From Tuctoria greenei (lineage: Eukaryota > Streptophyta > Magnoliopsida > Poales > Poaceae): DNA of 64,000 bases. How positions within the stretch are numbered: the stretch's first letter is position 1; each line of letters opens with the position of its first letter. Positions 21,564-34,412 of the stretch are shown here, piece by piece. The stretch lies in the NCBI GenBank assembly GCA_036927565.1, contig JAYESD010000003.1, positions 98,317,591-98,381,590 on the forward strand, written 5' to 3'. The position numbers and the translations under genes were made by a program. The notes under the pieces are model-generated. The model did not search any database. It worked only from the letters and a program-made list of their open reading frames with translations, and was not told the origin of the DNA.

Positions 21564-23186
21564 GGTAGGGTCGAAGAGCATGTTAAAATCTAACAGATGG
21601 GGGTGAATGATAGATTAATACTTTTTATGCGGAAGCTACAAAAACCCCTCTGCAGAAAACCAATCCGATAAAGAAACCGTGTGTGCAACTCATCTAGACA
21701 TGTTCAACCGTGACAAATGTAGTAAATATTGTATAGGATAAAGTCACGAAGACACCACAACAAGAATAACGAGAAACCATCGAGTAAAACTCAAGTTATG
21801 ACCAAAACCCTAAGCAAAGGTCAATCTGTTCTAATAGAGAAAAACCAGTTCTGTTATGCTGCAAAGAAACTTGTGTAACTCAGTAACCACTAAACTAATG
21901 ACCATGAATTTTTACATATGATAGATAATTGAGTTGTGAAGACAAAACAAAAAGAATCACAACTATTGGATCTGTAAAACGCGAGTTATGATTGAAACAA
22001 CCGAAGCAACATCTGACTGCCCAGAAACTTGACGAGAAAAACTTGCCAAAACAATTCGGACGAACGAGGCACAAAAGCTCCTGAAAACTATGAATTTTAT
22101 TCTCCAAAAATGCAAGACGAACAGCCACATGTCGTGCTACCATGTGTTGTGGCCTCCCATGCTTATATAATCAGCCCTAAGGCCAACCCAATCTAGATAA
22201 GGACTCCTACTCCTACTCAGTTTCAACTAAAACTTTTCATAACTGCTCAAGACTTTTCCAAACGCGGCTAGAAGCAATATTAAGACTTCCAAACACCTTT
22301 AGAACATTCCACACATTCCTAAAAAAATTCAACTTCGTGCTCTACACAAAATCTAACCAAAACTAACTCGGAATGTTACATAAATGAACCATAACCACCC
22401 CAGTCGCAGCCTGAGGCATACATCAGTCGGTTGAACTTCTCCAGCCATATCTTGAAGTCTATATCTTTTCACCACACCTTGGAACAATGTTTCCACGTCC
22501 ATGCTCCCCTTTCACATATGCAAACACTTTCTAAAACGTTCATGATACTTTCATAAGCATTGTTCTTGACCCAAACATGTTGCGTGACCTCCCGATCAAC
22601 TCAACCACAATTCCTCCCAACCATGGTTGTTGAACCTCATCTTCTCTCTAAGACTAGTTCAATGGGTCACCGTCACTAGCCATGTCTTGACCTCAAGTAA
22701 CATTTGCACATGAACAAACAAGCAACTTTCCCGAGCACAAGTCTAAGACTCGACTCATATTAGTCCTAAAACCACAACACCTTATATGAGCATCTCACAT
22801 AAGCATGTTGCAAAGTATAGCAAAATATTTCCACCATAATCAACCATAACGCATCAAAAAATTAGTCCGAAAGTACTAAGAACTTCAGATTAGCCAAAAG
22901 CAAGTTTGAAACACTACATGTAAACAACATGGCAGCCGCACGATTATTTCAGCACATGGAAAGTTTGGACAGTCCAAACAGCAGCTGTGTATTATAAAAG
23001 GAAAGTTTGAACACACTGAAGTGAGAAACACGTGAAACTCACGTGTGTGACATGTTCGGACCGTGCAAAATGGATTCTAGCAAGTTCGGACAATCTGAAG
23101 TGGGTTTCTCAGGTATACTCAAAACTTTACATGAAAACCATCACATTTAGCCTATTTGCCATTGCATTCAGCACTTAGGTCTCACA
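21564..23186 (-). repeat. Copia-B 3' LTR
   Basis: In plus-strand reading it runs from GGTAGGGTCGAAGAG to CACTTAGGTCTCACA. The right end TGTGAGACC (sense start) is shared with both relatives. A TATA-like GCTTATATAATC lies at 22161-22172 (sense GATTATATAAGC). Confidence 0.88.
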
Positions 23187-24065
23187 ATCTCAGTCTTTAT
23201 GAATGCATTGGCAACACCACTATTAAACTGAACATTGACTCATTCACGTTTCATGTACACTCCACTTGAGAAGAACCATCCAAAGACACTTTTCAATGTG
23301 CAATGTGTGACTTATTTCTCCCCCTTTGACAATGTATTTAGCAAGGTTCAAAAGAAAATTTTGAATTTTAGATGAGCATAATATTACATATACATACAAA
23401 ACAAAGCTTATCCAAATCATACTATAAAGTAACTTACACTATCACATCAATGAGATACATAAAGTAGTGTAAGCCAATCTAGGGATCAAATGTAATTCTG
23501 ATTTAAGCAAGTCATAATCTCCTTGTCTCAACTATTTCAAAACATGAAAGCATGAAACATGTTGCTATTTTTTATTATGTTTTAAAGAATATTATGAACT
23601 TTGCAAGAGATTACATGCAACATCAGCCTTATTCTAACCAACCAAGCTAAGCCTATGTCATTTGACAATCAGAAGCTTAAAGACATGGTTTTAGTCATAC
23701 ACAACTCCTTCAAAGTTCATAGCAAAGTGCAATGCTAAGCAATCTCAAAAGAAGAAGTATGATGCATGCATGTTCTCTTGATCTTTTCTTTATTTTTTAT
23801 TTGATCATAAAAGCTAAACATGTGGGCTATTGATTGATTAATTTTTCATGATTAAAAGCACTTGTGAGCGTGCAAAGTCCAAAGCAGCAAGAAAGTTTGA
23901 TCATGACCAGATTTAGTGTTAGTAATTATTCAAATTACTAGTCATGGCAAAAACTGCAACATGTATAACACGAGTAATGTAGTAAGAACTTTCAGCATGT
24001 AAATGGAATCACAAAGTCATATATGTGTAAAACACTTACGCTCATATTATCTTTTAATTTTAGAT
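23187..24065 (-). other. Copia-B 3' untranslated region with a polypurine tract
   Basis: It is AT-rich, with no coding similarity. The sense-strand tract GTCAAAGGGGGAGAAATAAG (about 23312-23330) is a good polypurine tract, a Sirevirus-like form, although it sits about 130 bp from the LTR edge rather than beside it. Confidence 0.55.
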
Positions 24066-25480
24066 TCAAACATAGACTTCCCAAGTTGCAAAACTCAGTC
24101 TAAATTTAAGCCATGAGGATGCATAACACCTATTCACTACGTTTGAAATAAAAACGAGTGAAATCCAAAGGTTTTGTAAAATGTCAGCCAATTGTTGTTC
24201 AGTGTCTACATGGTAAAGCACAATGTTTCCTTTCAACACTATCAAGGAGAAAGTGATATCTAATGTCATTGTGCTTTGTTTTGGAGTGTTGCATGGGGTT
24301 CTTAGCAATGCAAATGGCACTAGTGTTGCCACAAAATAGCAGAACACTATCTAAACCAACCCCATAGTCCTTAAGTGTTTGAACAATCCAAAAAATTTGT
24401 GAGCAAGTGCTAGCAATAGCTATATTTTCAGATTCACCCATGGATTGTGCAACTACACTTCATTTTCTAGAGGACCAAGCAACAAGTGATTTACCAATAA
24501 AATGACATGCACAAAGTAATGGTTTCAATGTAATGATTGAGGAAGAAGCTTTCAAAGTAACAGTTGACGAAGAAGGAATAAAAGTGCCAAATTCTTGAGT
24601 TTCATGAAAATACCTGAAAATCCTTTTGACGGTTTGATGATGCAAAGCGTGTGGGGAAGCTTGGAATCGTGCACCAAGACATACGATGAATTGAATGTCC
24701 AGTCTTGATGATGTGAGGTACAAAAGTGATCCGACCATACAACTATATTCTTTTTGATCAACCGGGTCACCATCTTCATCAAGTTCAAGTGTTGCAGTTG
24801 TTGCCATTGGTGTCCGAAAAGGCTTGTTGTTTTCCTTGTTAAAGCGCCTAAGGAGATCTTTTGTACACTTCGTTTGATAAACAATGATTCCCTCCTCGGT
24901 TTTCTTAATTGGCAGCCCCAAAAAGTATGTGAGTTCTCCCATCAGACTCATCTCAAATTCTGAGCTCATCATAGCTGAAAACTTGGACACAAGATCACGA
25001 GAAGCACAACCAAAGATAATATCCTCCACATACACTTGAAGAATAGTGAGTCATTGCTTAACTACAAAAAGAGTTTTATCTACTTTGCCCATGGTAAACC
25101 CCTTTTCAAGTAAGAATGTTTTTAACCCATCATACCATGCTCTAGGGGCTTGTTTCAGACCATACAAAGCTCTAGACTGTTTGTAGACATGATTAGGAAA
25201 ATCTGGATTTTCAAAACCTAGTGGTTGATTAACATAAACCTCCTCATCTATGTAGCCATTAATAAAAGCACTTTTGACATCCATTTGATATAACTCGAAA
25301 CCTTGAGATGAAGCAAAAGCTAATAAAATTCTTATGGCTTCTAATCTAGCAACAGGAGCAAAAGTTTCATCAAAATCTGGACCTTCAACTTGTGTGAAAC
25401 TTTGATCAACCAACCTAGCTTTATTCCTAACCACAACTCCATCCTCACTTTGTTTTAAAACACCCATTCAGTTCCTATCA
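24066..25480 (-). pseudogene. Copia-B reverse transcriptase and RNase H, degraded
   Basis: The RT begins with GVVVRNKARLVDQSFTQVEG and FDETFAPVARLEAIRILLAF, then LYQMDVKSAFINGYIDEEVY and ALYGLKQAPRAWYDGL. The catalytic box is MYVEDIIFG, with Asp to Glu in YVDD. FLGLPIKKTEEGIIVYQTKC and CMVGSLLYLTSSRLDIQF follow. The RNase H end is recognisable as CGNTSAICIAKNPMQHSKTK and DIRYHFLLDSVE. Three open stretches (25051-25467, 24460-25035, 24066-24441) are separated by stops. Confidence 0.9.
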
Positions 25481-27200
25481 AAGTTTGATCATTAGGTGGA
25501 GGTACAAGTTTCCAAACGTTATTTCTTTCAATATTCTCTAACTCTTCTTGTATGACAATAATCCACGATTCATTAGTGAGTGCACGTGATATATCTTTGT
25601 GTTCAAAAGAAGCAGCAAATGCTGAATGAGCATGAGAGTTTGGATCGAAAAACCTGGATCGCGTGACTTGTTTGTGCAAGCTTCCAATAATCTGTTGTGG
25701 AGGGAGACTTTTGAGGATCCGGAGGGGAGTTGACACTTCACGAGCTCCTGGTTCTTCAGATTCATCAGCAACTGAAGAGCTTATAGCTTGAGGATGATCT
25801 GGACCAGCAAGACTAGTCGTCTGTGCTGGTTGGGGATCAAAATTAGGAGCTGCAATAACATCATTAGCTTCTGAATTTTCGAGCAGCAGCACCACTTCTT
25901 CCTCATCTTCAACGAAAATACTCTCCCCCTTCGGATATGAATCTTGATTTGCAATATTAGGGGTAGTGCCTCGGTTAACTTCATCAAAAGAAACCTCACA
26001 AGTCTCCAATGTCAAGTAAAAGCACACGGTAGCCTCAAATATTAGATGGGTACCCAAGAAACATGCCGTCAATAGATCTAGCTTCAAATTTATCAAGATT
26101 ACCTTGTTTCTTAACAAAACATTTTCAACCAAAGACTCTAAAGTGTGTATAACTAGGCCTATGTCCAAACTGAAGCTCATATGGGGTTTTTCATAGCTTA
26201 GCTCGCAAGAAAACTCGATTTGAGACATAACAAGTGGTTCTAATCGCATCTGCCCAATACTTCTTAGGAGTTTGATATTCATCAAGCATAATCATAGTCA
26301 TCATAACTAAGGTTCTGTTCTTTCTTTCTACAACACAATTTTGTTAAGGTACATATAATGAAGAAAATTGATGATCTCGTTTCAGCACAAATGTGATCAA
26401 ATGATTGGTTTTTAAATTCTATTCCATTATCACTTCTTATTGCTTTAAAAGATTATGGGTGATCAAATGAAAGTCTAATAACTGAACTTCTAAAATAACA
26501 AAAGGATTCATTCTTAGATGACATAAAGTAAACCCAAGAGTATCTAGAATAATCATCAACAATTACAAGTACATACCATTTGCCTCTAAAAGATTCAACA
26601 TATGAAGGACCAACGGTGTCAAGGTGTAAAAGTTGTGTCGGTGTTGTTGTCACGATCATTGTGAGTGGAGCATGTGAGCCTACAATTATTTAGCATGTCT
26701 ACAAGAAGGGCACACAATTTATTCGTCCCCTCTGACACGCTGACCACTGACACGTGTGAGATGATCAAAGCCTATGTGACCAAGTCTATGAAGCCAAAAA
26801 TATAAGTCTTTTGATTCATTAGCAACAAGACACCTATTCTTTGAGGTTGAGATATCAAAATCATCTTTAAATACTCTTTCAAGCTGAGACGTGTTAAACA
26901 TAAGCTCACCATTTGAATCTACAACCTTGCAGCAATTTTTAGTGAAGCTAATTTCTAGATTTTCATCTAGCAATTGTGAAACAGAGATCAAGTTGTATTT
27001 CAAGTTTTTAACAAGAGCCACATCATTCAAATGTAGTAATTATTAACTCTAACCAAACCCTTAGCAATTATAGTAGTTGAAGAATTGTCGGCAAAAAGCA
27101 ACATTCTCTACACGTGACACAAAAGATATTGAGGAGAACCATTATTTGTTAGCTGTTATGTGGTGTGAGCAACATGAATCCACAAGCCAAATATTCTCCT
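25481..27200 (-). pseudogene. Copia-B protease and integrase, degraded
   Basis: Near 27160-27190 the sense strand encodes WLVDSCCSHHIT, a damaged aspartic-protease motif (DSG changed to DSC). NDVALVKNLKYNLISVSQLL and FWLHRLGHIGFDHL form the pre-integrase domain. The integrase core appears as LLHLDTVGPSYVESF and VLVIVDDYSRYSWVYF. It then breaks, and the second Asp/Glu region is only seen as short fragments. A C-terminal/linker frame (25455-26285) leads into the RT with SRALTNESWIIVIQEELENI. Many stops are present. Confidence 0.82.
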
Positions 27201-29488
27201 TCCTCAAGCGGGTAATCTACATAGAAGCACAATACATCGATGACTCAATACTGGAGTTAGTCAAAAGGCATTGAAGAATCCAGTACTGTGTCATGCAACG
27301 TCCTACAGGAATAACACGCGAAAGCTGAGATAAAACAACATGTTTATGAGCCAAATTTCGAGGATTCTTGTTACCAACTACTGACCTATGAGGTGTGTTT
27401 TGTGTAGCACAAAAAAGAGTAGGTTTGGGACACACTTTGCATGTTTTTCACTAACCACAACAGGTTTCAAGAGTCTAACAATTTGTTCAACACGTGCAGC
27501 AAGTTTTGTTTGGTTGTTACGTGATATAGCTAGCATTCTTTGCTTCTTTTCATGTTTAGCTAGTATATAACAAAAACCTATGACATGACCATCTGTACGA
27601 CGGTAGCTACAACAAAATTTAACCTTACGTTCATGTCTAGAAGAGTAAGCAATATGTTTGTAAGTAACCGAATAAGACAACACTCCCACAAACCTAAAAT
27701 CCACCTCATTTTTCTTATGAAGTGTTTGGATTAAACCACTTCCTTGTGACTTTAGAATTTTAGGTGCCTTATCTTGAGTATGAGAATCAAAACCTAAACC
27801 AGTTTTATCAATGCAAGTCTTAAAAGAATTCAGCAGCAAGTTTAAATTCTTATTCCCACAACAAAATTGCTCTAGTGTCCTATGCATGTCATCATGTTTC
27901 TTAGACAAATCTAGTCAGTTTTCACATGAAGTTTTTCCTTTTAGTTTGAATTAGAACAATATTTAACATCATGAGAATGTAAAGCACTCTTGAACTTAGA
28001 AATTTCATTCATAGCATCATGTAGTCTCTTATTAAGATCATCATAGTTAGAACAATGCAAACCAATTGTAGAACAGCTAGCATCTTTTATGTTTCTATCA
28101 TTGGTTGCAGCAAGCTTTTTGTTCTTTTAAATTTGAAGCTCAAGTTTATCAAGTGTGGTGGTGTGTGCACTTCTTAAGGAGGACAATTGTTCATAAATTA
28201 CTTCACATGAGGAACAAGAGTCATCACTAGTACTAAAAAAATTTAGCCGATTAATTTCAGATTCTAGTGATTGAATTTTAACAGCATTGTCCCTAAGTTT
28301 TCTGTCCTTTTGTTATTGACAATAGTAGCACAAGAAATAGCATCACACATTTCTTCACAAGTAGCACATACCTCTTCATCATCGCTATTATGTTTTGCTT
28401 CCTTCATACTTGATCTTGAGTTGTCCGCCATAAAACACATAGTTGCCCAATTGCCTTCATCTCCATCACTCCTGGAGTCCACATTGCTCGAGTTTTTATC
28501 TAGGGGTGTGGAGAGAATGTGTTCCATCACTTGCTTTTTTGTGAAAGTCTTCTTTTTCTTGTGGTTGTTGCCCTGAGAGGGTTTGAGCTTTGTCTGCTTT
28601 TCATCACGGGTAGTGGGACCTGAAAGGTTAGGGGAATCTATACAAAAATGTCCCATCTTACCACACTTGAAGCATCTTTATGAACAACCACTTCCTCTCT
28701 TTATAGTTCTCACATTTTGCAATGCTGTTGAGAACCGAGTAGAGAGAAGTGCTAGCTCCTCCTCTGAAAACTCTTCAATATGTTCAAGGGTTAGAGAAAA
28801 CAGCAAAACAAGTGTACCACATGATGAAGATTGGCTAGAGCTAGGCATTTCAGGTCATGAAACCAATGCAAGAGACTTATTGATGTTTTTACGTGATATA
28901 ATGTCAATTTAATGAGTTTTCAATTTAGAATATAGCACATCTAAAGCAAGTGTACACATAATAGTGGATTCGTGAATAGATGTAACATTCATCTCCAAAA
29001 TTGACATGTCTAATGCACTTAGTAATTGCCTAGCATTTTCAGCATCTGAAAAATTAACATTCACACTACGCAGATTACTGAGAATTTTATTAAAACGACG
29101 AAAGAAGTCATCGATTGACTCACGGGTTGCCTCTCGAAATGCATGTATTCTTTCTTGAACATGTCCTGACATACTTGTTTGATCATGTTGGATCATTCGT
29201 GGTAGTCACATAATGCTTTCCACACATCATATGCAGATAAGAGATGTGCAACACGACCGAAGTTGCTTTGAGTCAACCATGTATGATCAAGGTTTGTGCC
29301 TTGTTGTTGATGTTGATGTCCTTCATGTTGGAGGTCATGACTTGAACGTTTAATGGAATGTTGAGAAGCTTGTATACCTTATCCCATATCGCGAAGCCTT
29401 CGGCTTGTATGTACGCCTCTATGCAAGCTTTCCAAACCTGAAAATCGACGCCATCGAACACATAAGGTTTTGCAGAGTATTTCTCCAT
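27201..29488 (-). pseudogene. Copia-B gag, degraded
   Basis: The start is set at 29488 (MEKYSAKPYVFDGVDFQVWK), 46 bp after the PBS. This is the usual Copia Gag N-terminus with the YxFDGxDFxxWK motif. The UBN2-type middle is MIQHDQTSMSGHVQERIHAF with FFRRFNKILSNLRSV (28909-29196). A zinc knuckle CFKCGKMGHFCIDS (about 28640-28680) has the last Cys changed to Ser. A Ser/Asp-rich C-terminal part (28264-28656) and a coiled-coil-like stretch (27378-27908) follow. The frames are interrupted repeatedly. Confidence 0.82.
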
Positions 29489-29533
29489 GTTGATTAGTGA
29501 AACACGTGCAAATCAAAGAGAATAGAGCATTTT

Positions 29534-29546
29534 GGCTCTGATACCA
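29534..29546 (-). promoter_or_regulatory. Copia-B primer binding site (initiator tRNA-Met)
   Basis: The sense strand reads TGGTATCAGAGCC, the standard Copia PBS, two bases from the 5' LTR. Confidence 0.93.
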
Positions 29547-29548
29547 AT

Positions 29549-31149
29549 TTTAGGATCAAAGATCATGTAAAAAGCTACCATAGGAGGGATGAATGGTAGA
29601 TTAAAACTTTTGCGCGGAAGCTACAAGCCCCTCAGTAGAAAACCAATCTGAGAAAGAAATTGTTTATGCGCTGATCTAGATGTGCTCAACCGTGACAAAA
29701 GTAGTAAATATTGCAGATGATCAAGCCACGAAGACACCGCAGTAAGGATCATCAGAAACCGTCGAGTAAAACTCAAGTTATGACCTAAACCCTAAACAAT
29801 GGTCAATCTGTTCTAATAGAGAAAAACTAGATCTGTTATGCTGCAAAGAAACTCATGTAAATCAGTAACCACAAAACCAACAACTGTGAAATTTTCACAT
29901 ATGATAGATAATTGAGTTGTGAAGATAACACAAAAGAATCAAGGCAACTAGATCTGTAAAAACGCAAGTTATGATTGTAACACCAAAGCAACGTCTGGCT
30001 ATCCAGAAACTCGATGATAAAAACTTGCCAAAAATAGGTCAGATGAACAAGGCACAAAAGCTCCTCTAAATTATGAATTTTATTTACCAAAAACACAAGA
30101 GTAAAAACCACAAGTCGTGCCACCACAAGCCGTGGCCTCTCTTGCTTATATAATCAGCTCTAAGGCCAACCCAATCTAGACAAGGACTCCTACTCCTACT
30201 TAGTTTCAACCGAAACTTTCCATAACTGGTCAAGGCTCTTCCATACGCAAATATAAGCAATCTTAAGACTTCCAAACACCTTAGGAACGTTTTACACATT
30301 CCTAGAACAACTCAACATTGTGCTTTACATGAAATATAACCAAAACTAACTCGAAACCTTCCATAAATGAACCATAACCACATCAGCCAGTTGGACCTCT
30401 CTGGCCATATCTTGACATTCATATCTCTGCACCATGCCTTGAACAATAGTGTCACATCCATGCACCCCTTGCACACGTGCAAATACTTTCCAAAATGTCC
30501 ACCGTACCTTCATATGCATTGTTTTTGACCCAAACATCTTGCGTGACCTCCCGATCAACTCAACCACAATTCCTCCCGAGCATTGTTGTTGAACCTCATC
30601 TTCTCCCTAAGACTAGTTCAATGGAAAATCACCATCACCAGCCATGTTTCACCTCAAGCAACACCTGCACGTGAACAAACAAGCAACTTTTTTGAGCACA
30701 AGTCCTCCACTTGACACGCATTAGTCCTAAAACCACAACACCTTATATGAGCTTCTCACATAAGAATGTTGCAAAACATAGCAAAATATTATCTATTATG
30801 AATCATAACGCATCAAAAGCTTAGTCCAAAAGTACTAAGTGAACTTAACATTAGCCAAAAAGTATGTTTGAAACACTACAAGTGTGAAACACATAGCAAC
30901 TGCACGATTATTTCAGCAAATAGAAAGTTTGGACAGTCCAAACAGCTGCTATGCATTATAAATGGAAAAGTTCGAACACAGTAAAGTGAGAAACACGTGC
31001 ACCTCACGTATGTGACAAGTTCTAACAGTGCAAAATGTATTCCAACAAGTTTAGACAATCCGAAGTGAGTTTCTTAGATATACTAAACTTTACATGTAAA
31101 CCATCACTTTTAGTCTAATTGCCAATGTATTTAGCACCTAGGTCTCACA
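29549..31149 (-). repeat. Copia-B 5' LTR
   Basis: It matches the 3' LTR along its length and ends in plus-strand reading with CACCTAGGTCTCACA. The TATA box is at 30143-30153 (sense GATTATATAAGC). The LTRs are visibly diverged with many substitutions and indels, so the insertion is not recent. Confidence 0.88.
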
Positions 31150-31154
31150 GAGAA

Positions 31155-34112
31155 AAATATAAAAAACTTTAGTTAATACCAACATAATTCCTAGATGACA
31201 CTATAAAAATATTTCGATTTTGGACATCTAATTAGCCAAAAAAGTACTGTTGTAGCTCTTAATAAATTTTAGCAATTTTAATATAGTATTTGCAATTTTT
31301 GCATATCAATAGACACCATGATTGAGAAGCCCTAGTTGTAGATCCTACTGAGCATGAGATTTCCCAAGAAAAGCAACAAGGCAAGCCTTGGTTTTTGTAA
31401 CCTATTTTATTAAATACTTTCGATGTACACTAAAGTTAATTAGAGATATATGATGTGCATTAATTTTAGGAATTTGGTTGACACTTTTCTTGCATGATTA
31501 GGATGGGTAGATTATGATTTAAACCATCACCATTACTATGCTAATAATATACGTTAGTATGGCTGATGGATCACATAATATTAAATACGGACCGGGCAGG
31601 TGCTTTAGGTGGCAAGGGGAACATTCCACGTGCGTTAGTCCTTCCTTTGTCGATTAAGAACCCTGCCACAGTCGGCCCCGCTGAACAAGTTTGAATGTAC
31701 CGATTGCATACTAGAATATGTGAACAAGTAAACTGATGTAACTTGATTATCGTGGAGTTGAAACTTACACCGCCATCCTTCGGGGCTCAGGATGTAGAAA
31801 CGTGTAAATATGCTAATGAACAGTATCTAGTCCGTGTAGGGACCTTCTGTGGGGACATTAGAACTAGTTCGACATTGAGATATCTTGTGAAAACTGGTCA
31901 CGTACGACTTCATTGAAGGGCGTACATGTCACACAATATGAGTATCCTTGCAGGAGTATACTGATTCACATTGATGCCCCTCATAGTTACTAAGTACTAT
32001 TTGTTCACTGAGTCATCGCATAGTAATAAAAACACAATGAGATAACATGATATAATAACTATGTAATCATTAACTTGTATTGCAACTTGTACGCAGTAGC
32101 AATAGATGCTAATTAAAGATGGCTAAAAATATGAAAAGCTATGGACTCACCATTAGGCGAGTATTTTGCAATCAGCTTTCCTTATCAACTCCAGCATGTA
32201 GAAGTCTATAGTTGACTCGAGATGGTAAACTCTTGCTGAGCCTTTTGCTCAGGGTTTGTTGTTGCATACTTTCAAGTAATTTATTTTATGCTGGTGTTGA
32301 TGTTTCTAAAGTCATCCCAGTCGGATGTCGTGTACGGCTCAATGGGAGCCATGCATGCCGCCGTGAGACCTTCTGTGTCGCTAGTGTGGTGTATTTATGG
32401 GTTGGATACCATCACTTTTGCATAGCTTAGACTCATCAAGTTGTAAGATATATCAGACTTCCGTTGGTACTATAGATTTTGTTTTCAAACAAAACTCTGA
32501 TGTAATCTAATTAAATGAACTTTGTTTTATTTTTTGGTTTTCTTTTGTATGGTGCTATCTAGTGTCGCAGAGCATAGCACCACCCAATGAGATCTTGTTT
32601 GTTGGGACCCTAGTCCTCAATGCGACTGTGGCGGCGGAGGACAAGGTGGTCGGGTGGTGTGGCCTGGCCGCGAATGTGACATGGGTTCTGGACCTCCACG
32701 CCGCGCACCTCAGCGGCGCGTGAAGAAAGACATAACAGTCTGCCACATATGTGAACATGGGAGGGTGGATGGACAGTGCGGCTGACCATTGCTGGGGGTA
32801 GAGTCCTTCCATCTGCTTGTGGCACAATGAGCCGTAACCATGCCTCATCTTCAGCCGACGGGTGAGAAAGATATAGAAAAATAGGAGGTTGTCATCGTCG
32901 TTGCGTGTTGGTGAGCTGGATCCCCCTGTTCTAGTGTCATTCTAACACATACGTAGTACTTCACAATGAGCAGGATTGTTATTTTGCGTTTGCTACTAGT
33001 GATGGAAGTGTTCATTTTGGTTCCTTCCACTGCTACTACTCGAGTTTGCTACTACTGGATCGTTAACATTCAGCTTTTTTGTCGTGCCTTTCCTGGAATT
33101 TTTAGCCCCTGGGCTCCTAAATAGCCATAGTGAAGATAACCCCAGGGTGAAGAATTTGCCCAGGTAGGCCTCATTTGGGAGCATGGGTAGGAAAACCCGA
33201 GGCAGCAAATTCCTATGGCATTTTCCTTGTTCCTCTGGGTAGAATTCCCACCCATGGTTTATGTTCCCTTTGTTTGTTTGGTAATGAAGCAGAGAGAAAT
33301 CCCGTAATATAAAAATTATTTTAAAAAATTAAGAAAATTTTGACTAAAACTCAAAAAAAAAACAATAACTAATAAAAAGTTCTCAAAATATTCAGAACAA
33401 AAGGCACTCTAAAATAAAAAAAGAATCTAAATAAATCGGAAATGAACTATAACATGAAACACTTGTAAATGGGGTCATAAACATTATAATTTCATAAAAA
33501 TTCGAGTGTCATAACAACTAGGGTGCAAGCAATGAGTAAGATGTAGATTTCTATTACGAGGAGCTCAAATTCCATTGCCAAGCTGTAAAATCTTAAGAAT
33601 TTTAGATGTTTGATTCAGCTTATGAACTCAGTAGAGGAAGAAATAAAATATAATTTAGTGCACATATGAGAGTAGTATCAATCAAGCCATAAAAGGAATA
33701 GTTTAAATTCACAATATGATATAAAAATCCAAATATGAGTTTACAATTGTGTTCTTCATATTTTAAATAGAAGTCCTGCCAAATTGCACTATTTTAGACC
33801 TCGATTACTATTTTAATGAAAGCAAGTCATAAGGGACAATCCAATTCAAATTCAAATTTAATTTTAATTTTCAACTTTTTCAAATGTCAGATTTAATTGC
33901 ACCTATGGATTTGTCATGTTTACATTAGCATCCCTGCCAAATTTTGCCAATTATAGAGATCATTTGCTATTATAAATTTTGCTTGTTCAAAGAGGATAAG
34001 GAGGGGGTCGTGGGCTCCAAACGTCAGTCAAAACAAAGTGTGTTGCTATGTCTTCCTCCTCCTTTGTGAGTGCCACAGCGCAGAGTAAGGACAACTCATG
34101 CCTGCCTGCTTC
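31155..34112. other. Unclassified DNA between Copia-B and the gene fragment
   Basis: No intact gene or RNA is recognised. 31155-31600 and 33290-33980 are AT-rich. 31750-32560 looks like old LTR-type sequence (moderate GC, ending in T-rich stretches) but has no element edges I can support. 32560-33270 is GC-richer and includes a 45-codon open stretch (32586-32723) beginning NEILFVGTLVLNA that I cannot assign. The remainder shows nothing identifiable. Confidence 0.4.
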
Positions 34113-34412
34113 CTACATCAATTGAAGCCAACTGAGCATTCCTTGAGGCCTCCTTATCACCTTCATGTCCAGTTTATCAACAGGCAAAGAATTGTATCCC
34201 TCTCTGCTCTGTTCTTTCTCGCGTAAAACCTGAACACTGCCATTCTCTATTCCTCCGTCAAGCTTGCGATTTGAGCAGAGTTTCACCTCGCTACAAACAT
34301 CAATAAGTGGCACACAAGCCTTCTCTACCTCCTCCTCAAGTTTTTTTGTTGTTTCCTTGCTTACCTTCATGGTATTTTGAAGGTTCCTCGTTGCTGACCG
34401 GAGGTGACACCG
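34113..34412 (-). pseudogene. Exon-like gene fragment cut by the Del-A insertion
   Basis: A frame of about 100 codons runs leftwards from the Del-A edge: CHLRSATRNLQNTMKVSKET, then KKLEEEVEKACVPLIDVC, then VDKLDMKVIRRPQGMLSW, to a stop at 34113. The composition and the Lys/Glu-rich coiled-coil-like start look like ordinary nuclear protein coding sequence, not gag or pol. It could be a host exon or a fragment captured by a transposon. I do not recognise the family. The frame upstream of 34412 enters Del-A LTR sequence and is not meaningful. Confidence 0.4.

Larger units (their letters stand above)
21564..31149 (-). mobile_element. Copia-B: full-length decayed Ty1/copia (Sirevirus-like) element, 9.6 kb
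   Basis: Two related LTRs of about 1.6 kb bracket gag, protease/integrase and RT/RNase H in Copia order, with an initiator tRNA-Met PBS next to the 5' LTR. GAGAA is duplicated at both flanks. Coding regions contain many stops and frame changes, and catalytic motifs are altered (DSC in protease, YVED in RT). The third LTR of this family is the solo LTR at 11033-12613. Confidence 0.92.

Noticed and set aside
31750..32560. Possible further gypsy LTR
   Set aside because: It has LTR-like texture, but no TG...CA edges, PBS, polypurine tract or second copy was found in the window; described only as unassigned.
33090..33290. MITE-like sequence (TTTGGGAGCATGGG ... TTGTTTGTTTGG)
   Set aside because: No convincing terminal inverted repeats or target duplication could be matched.
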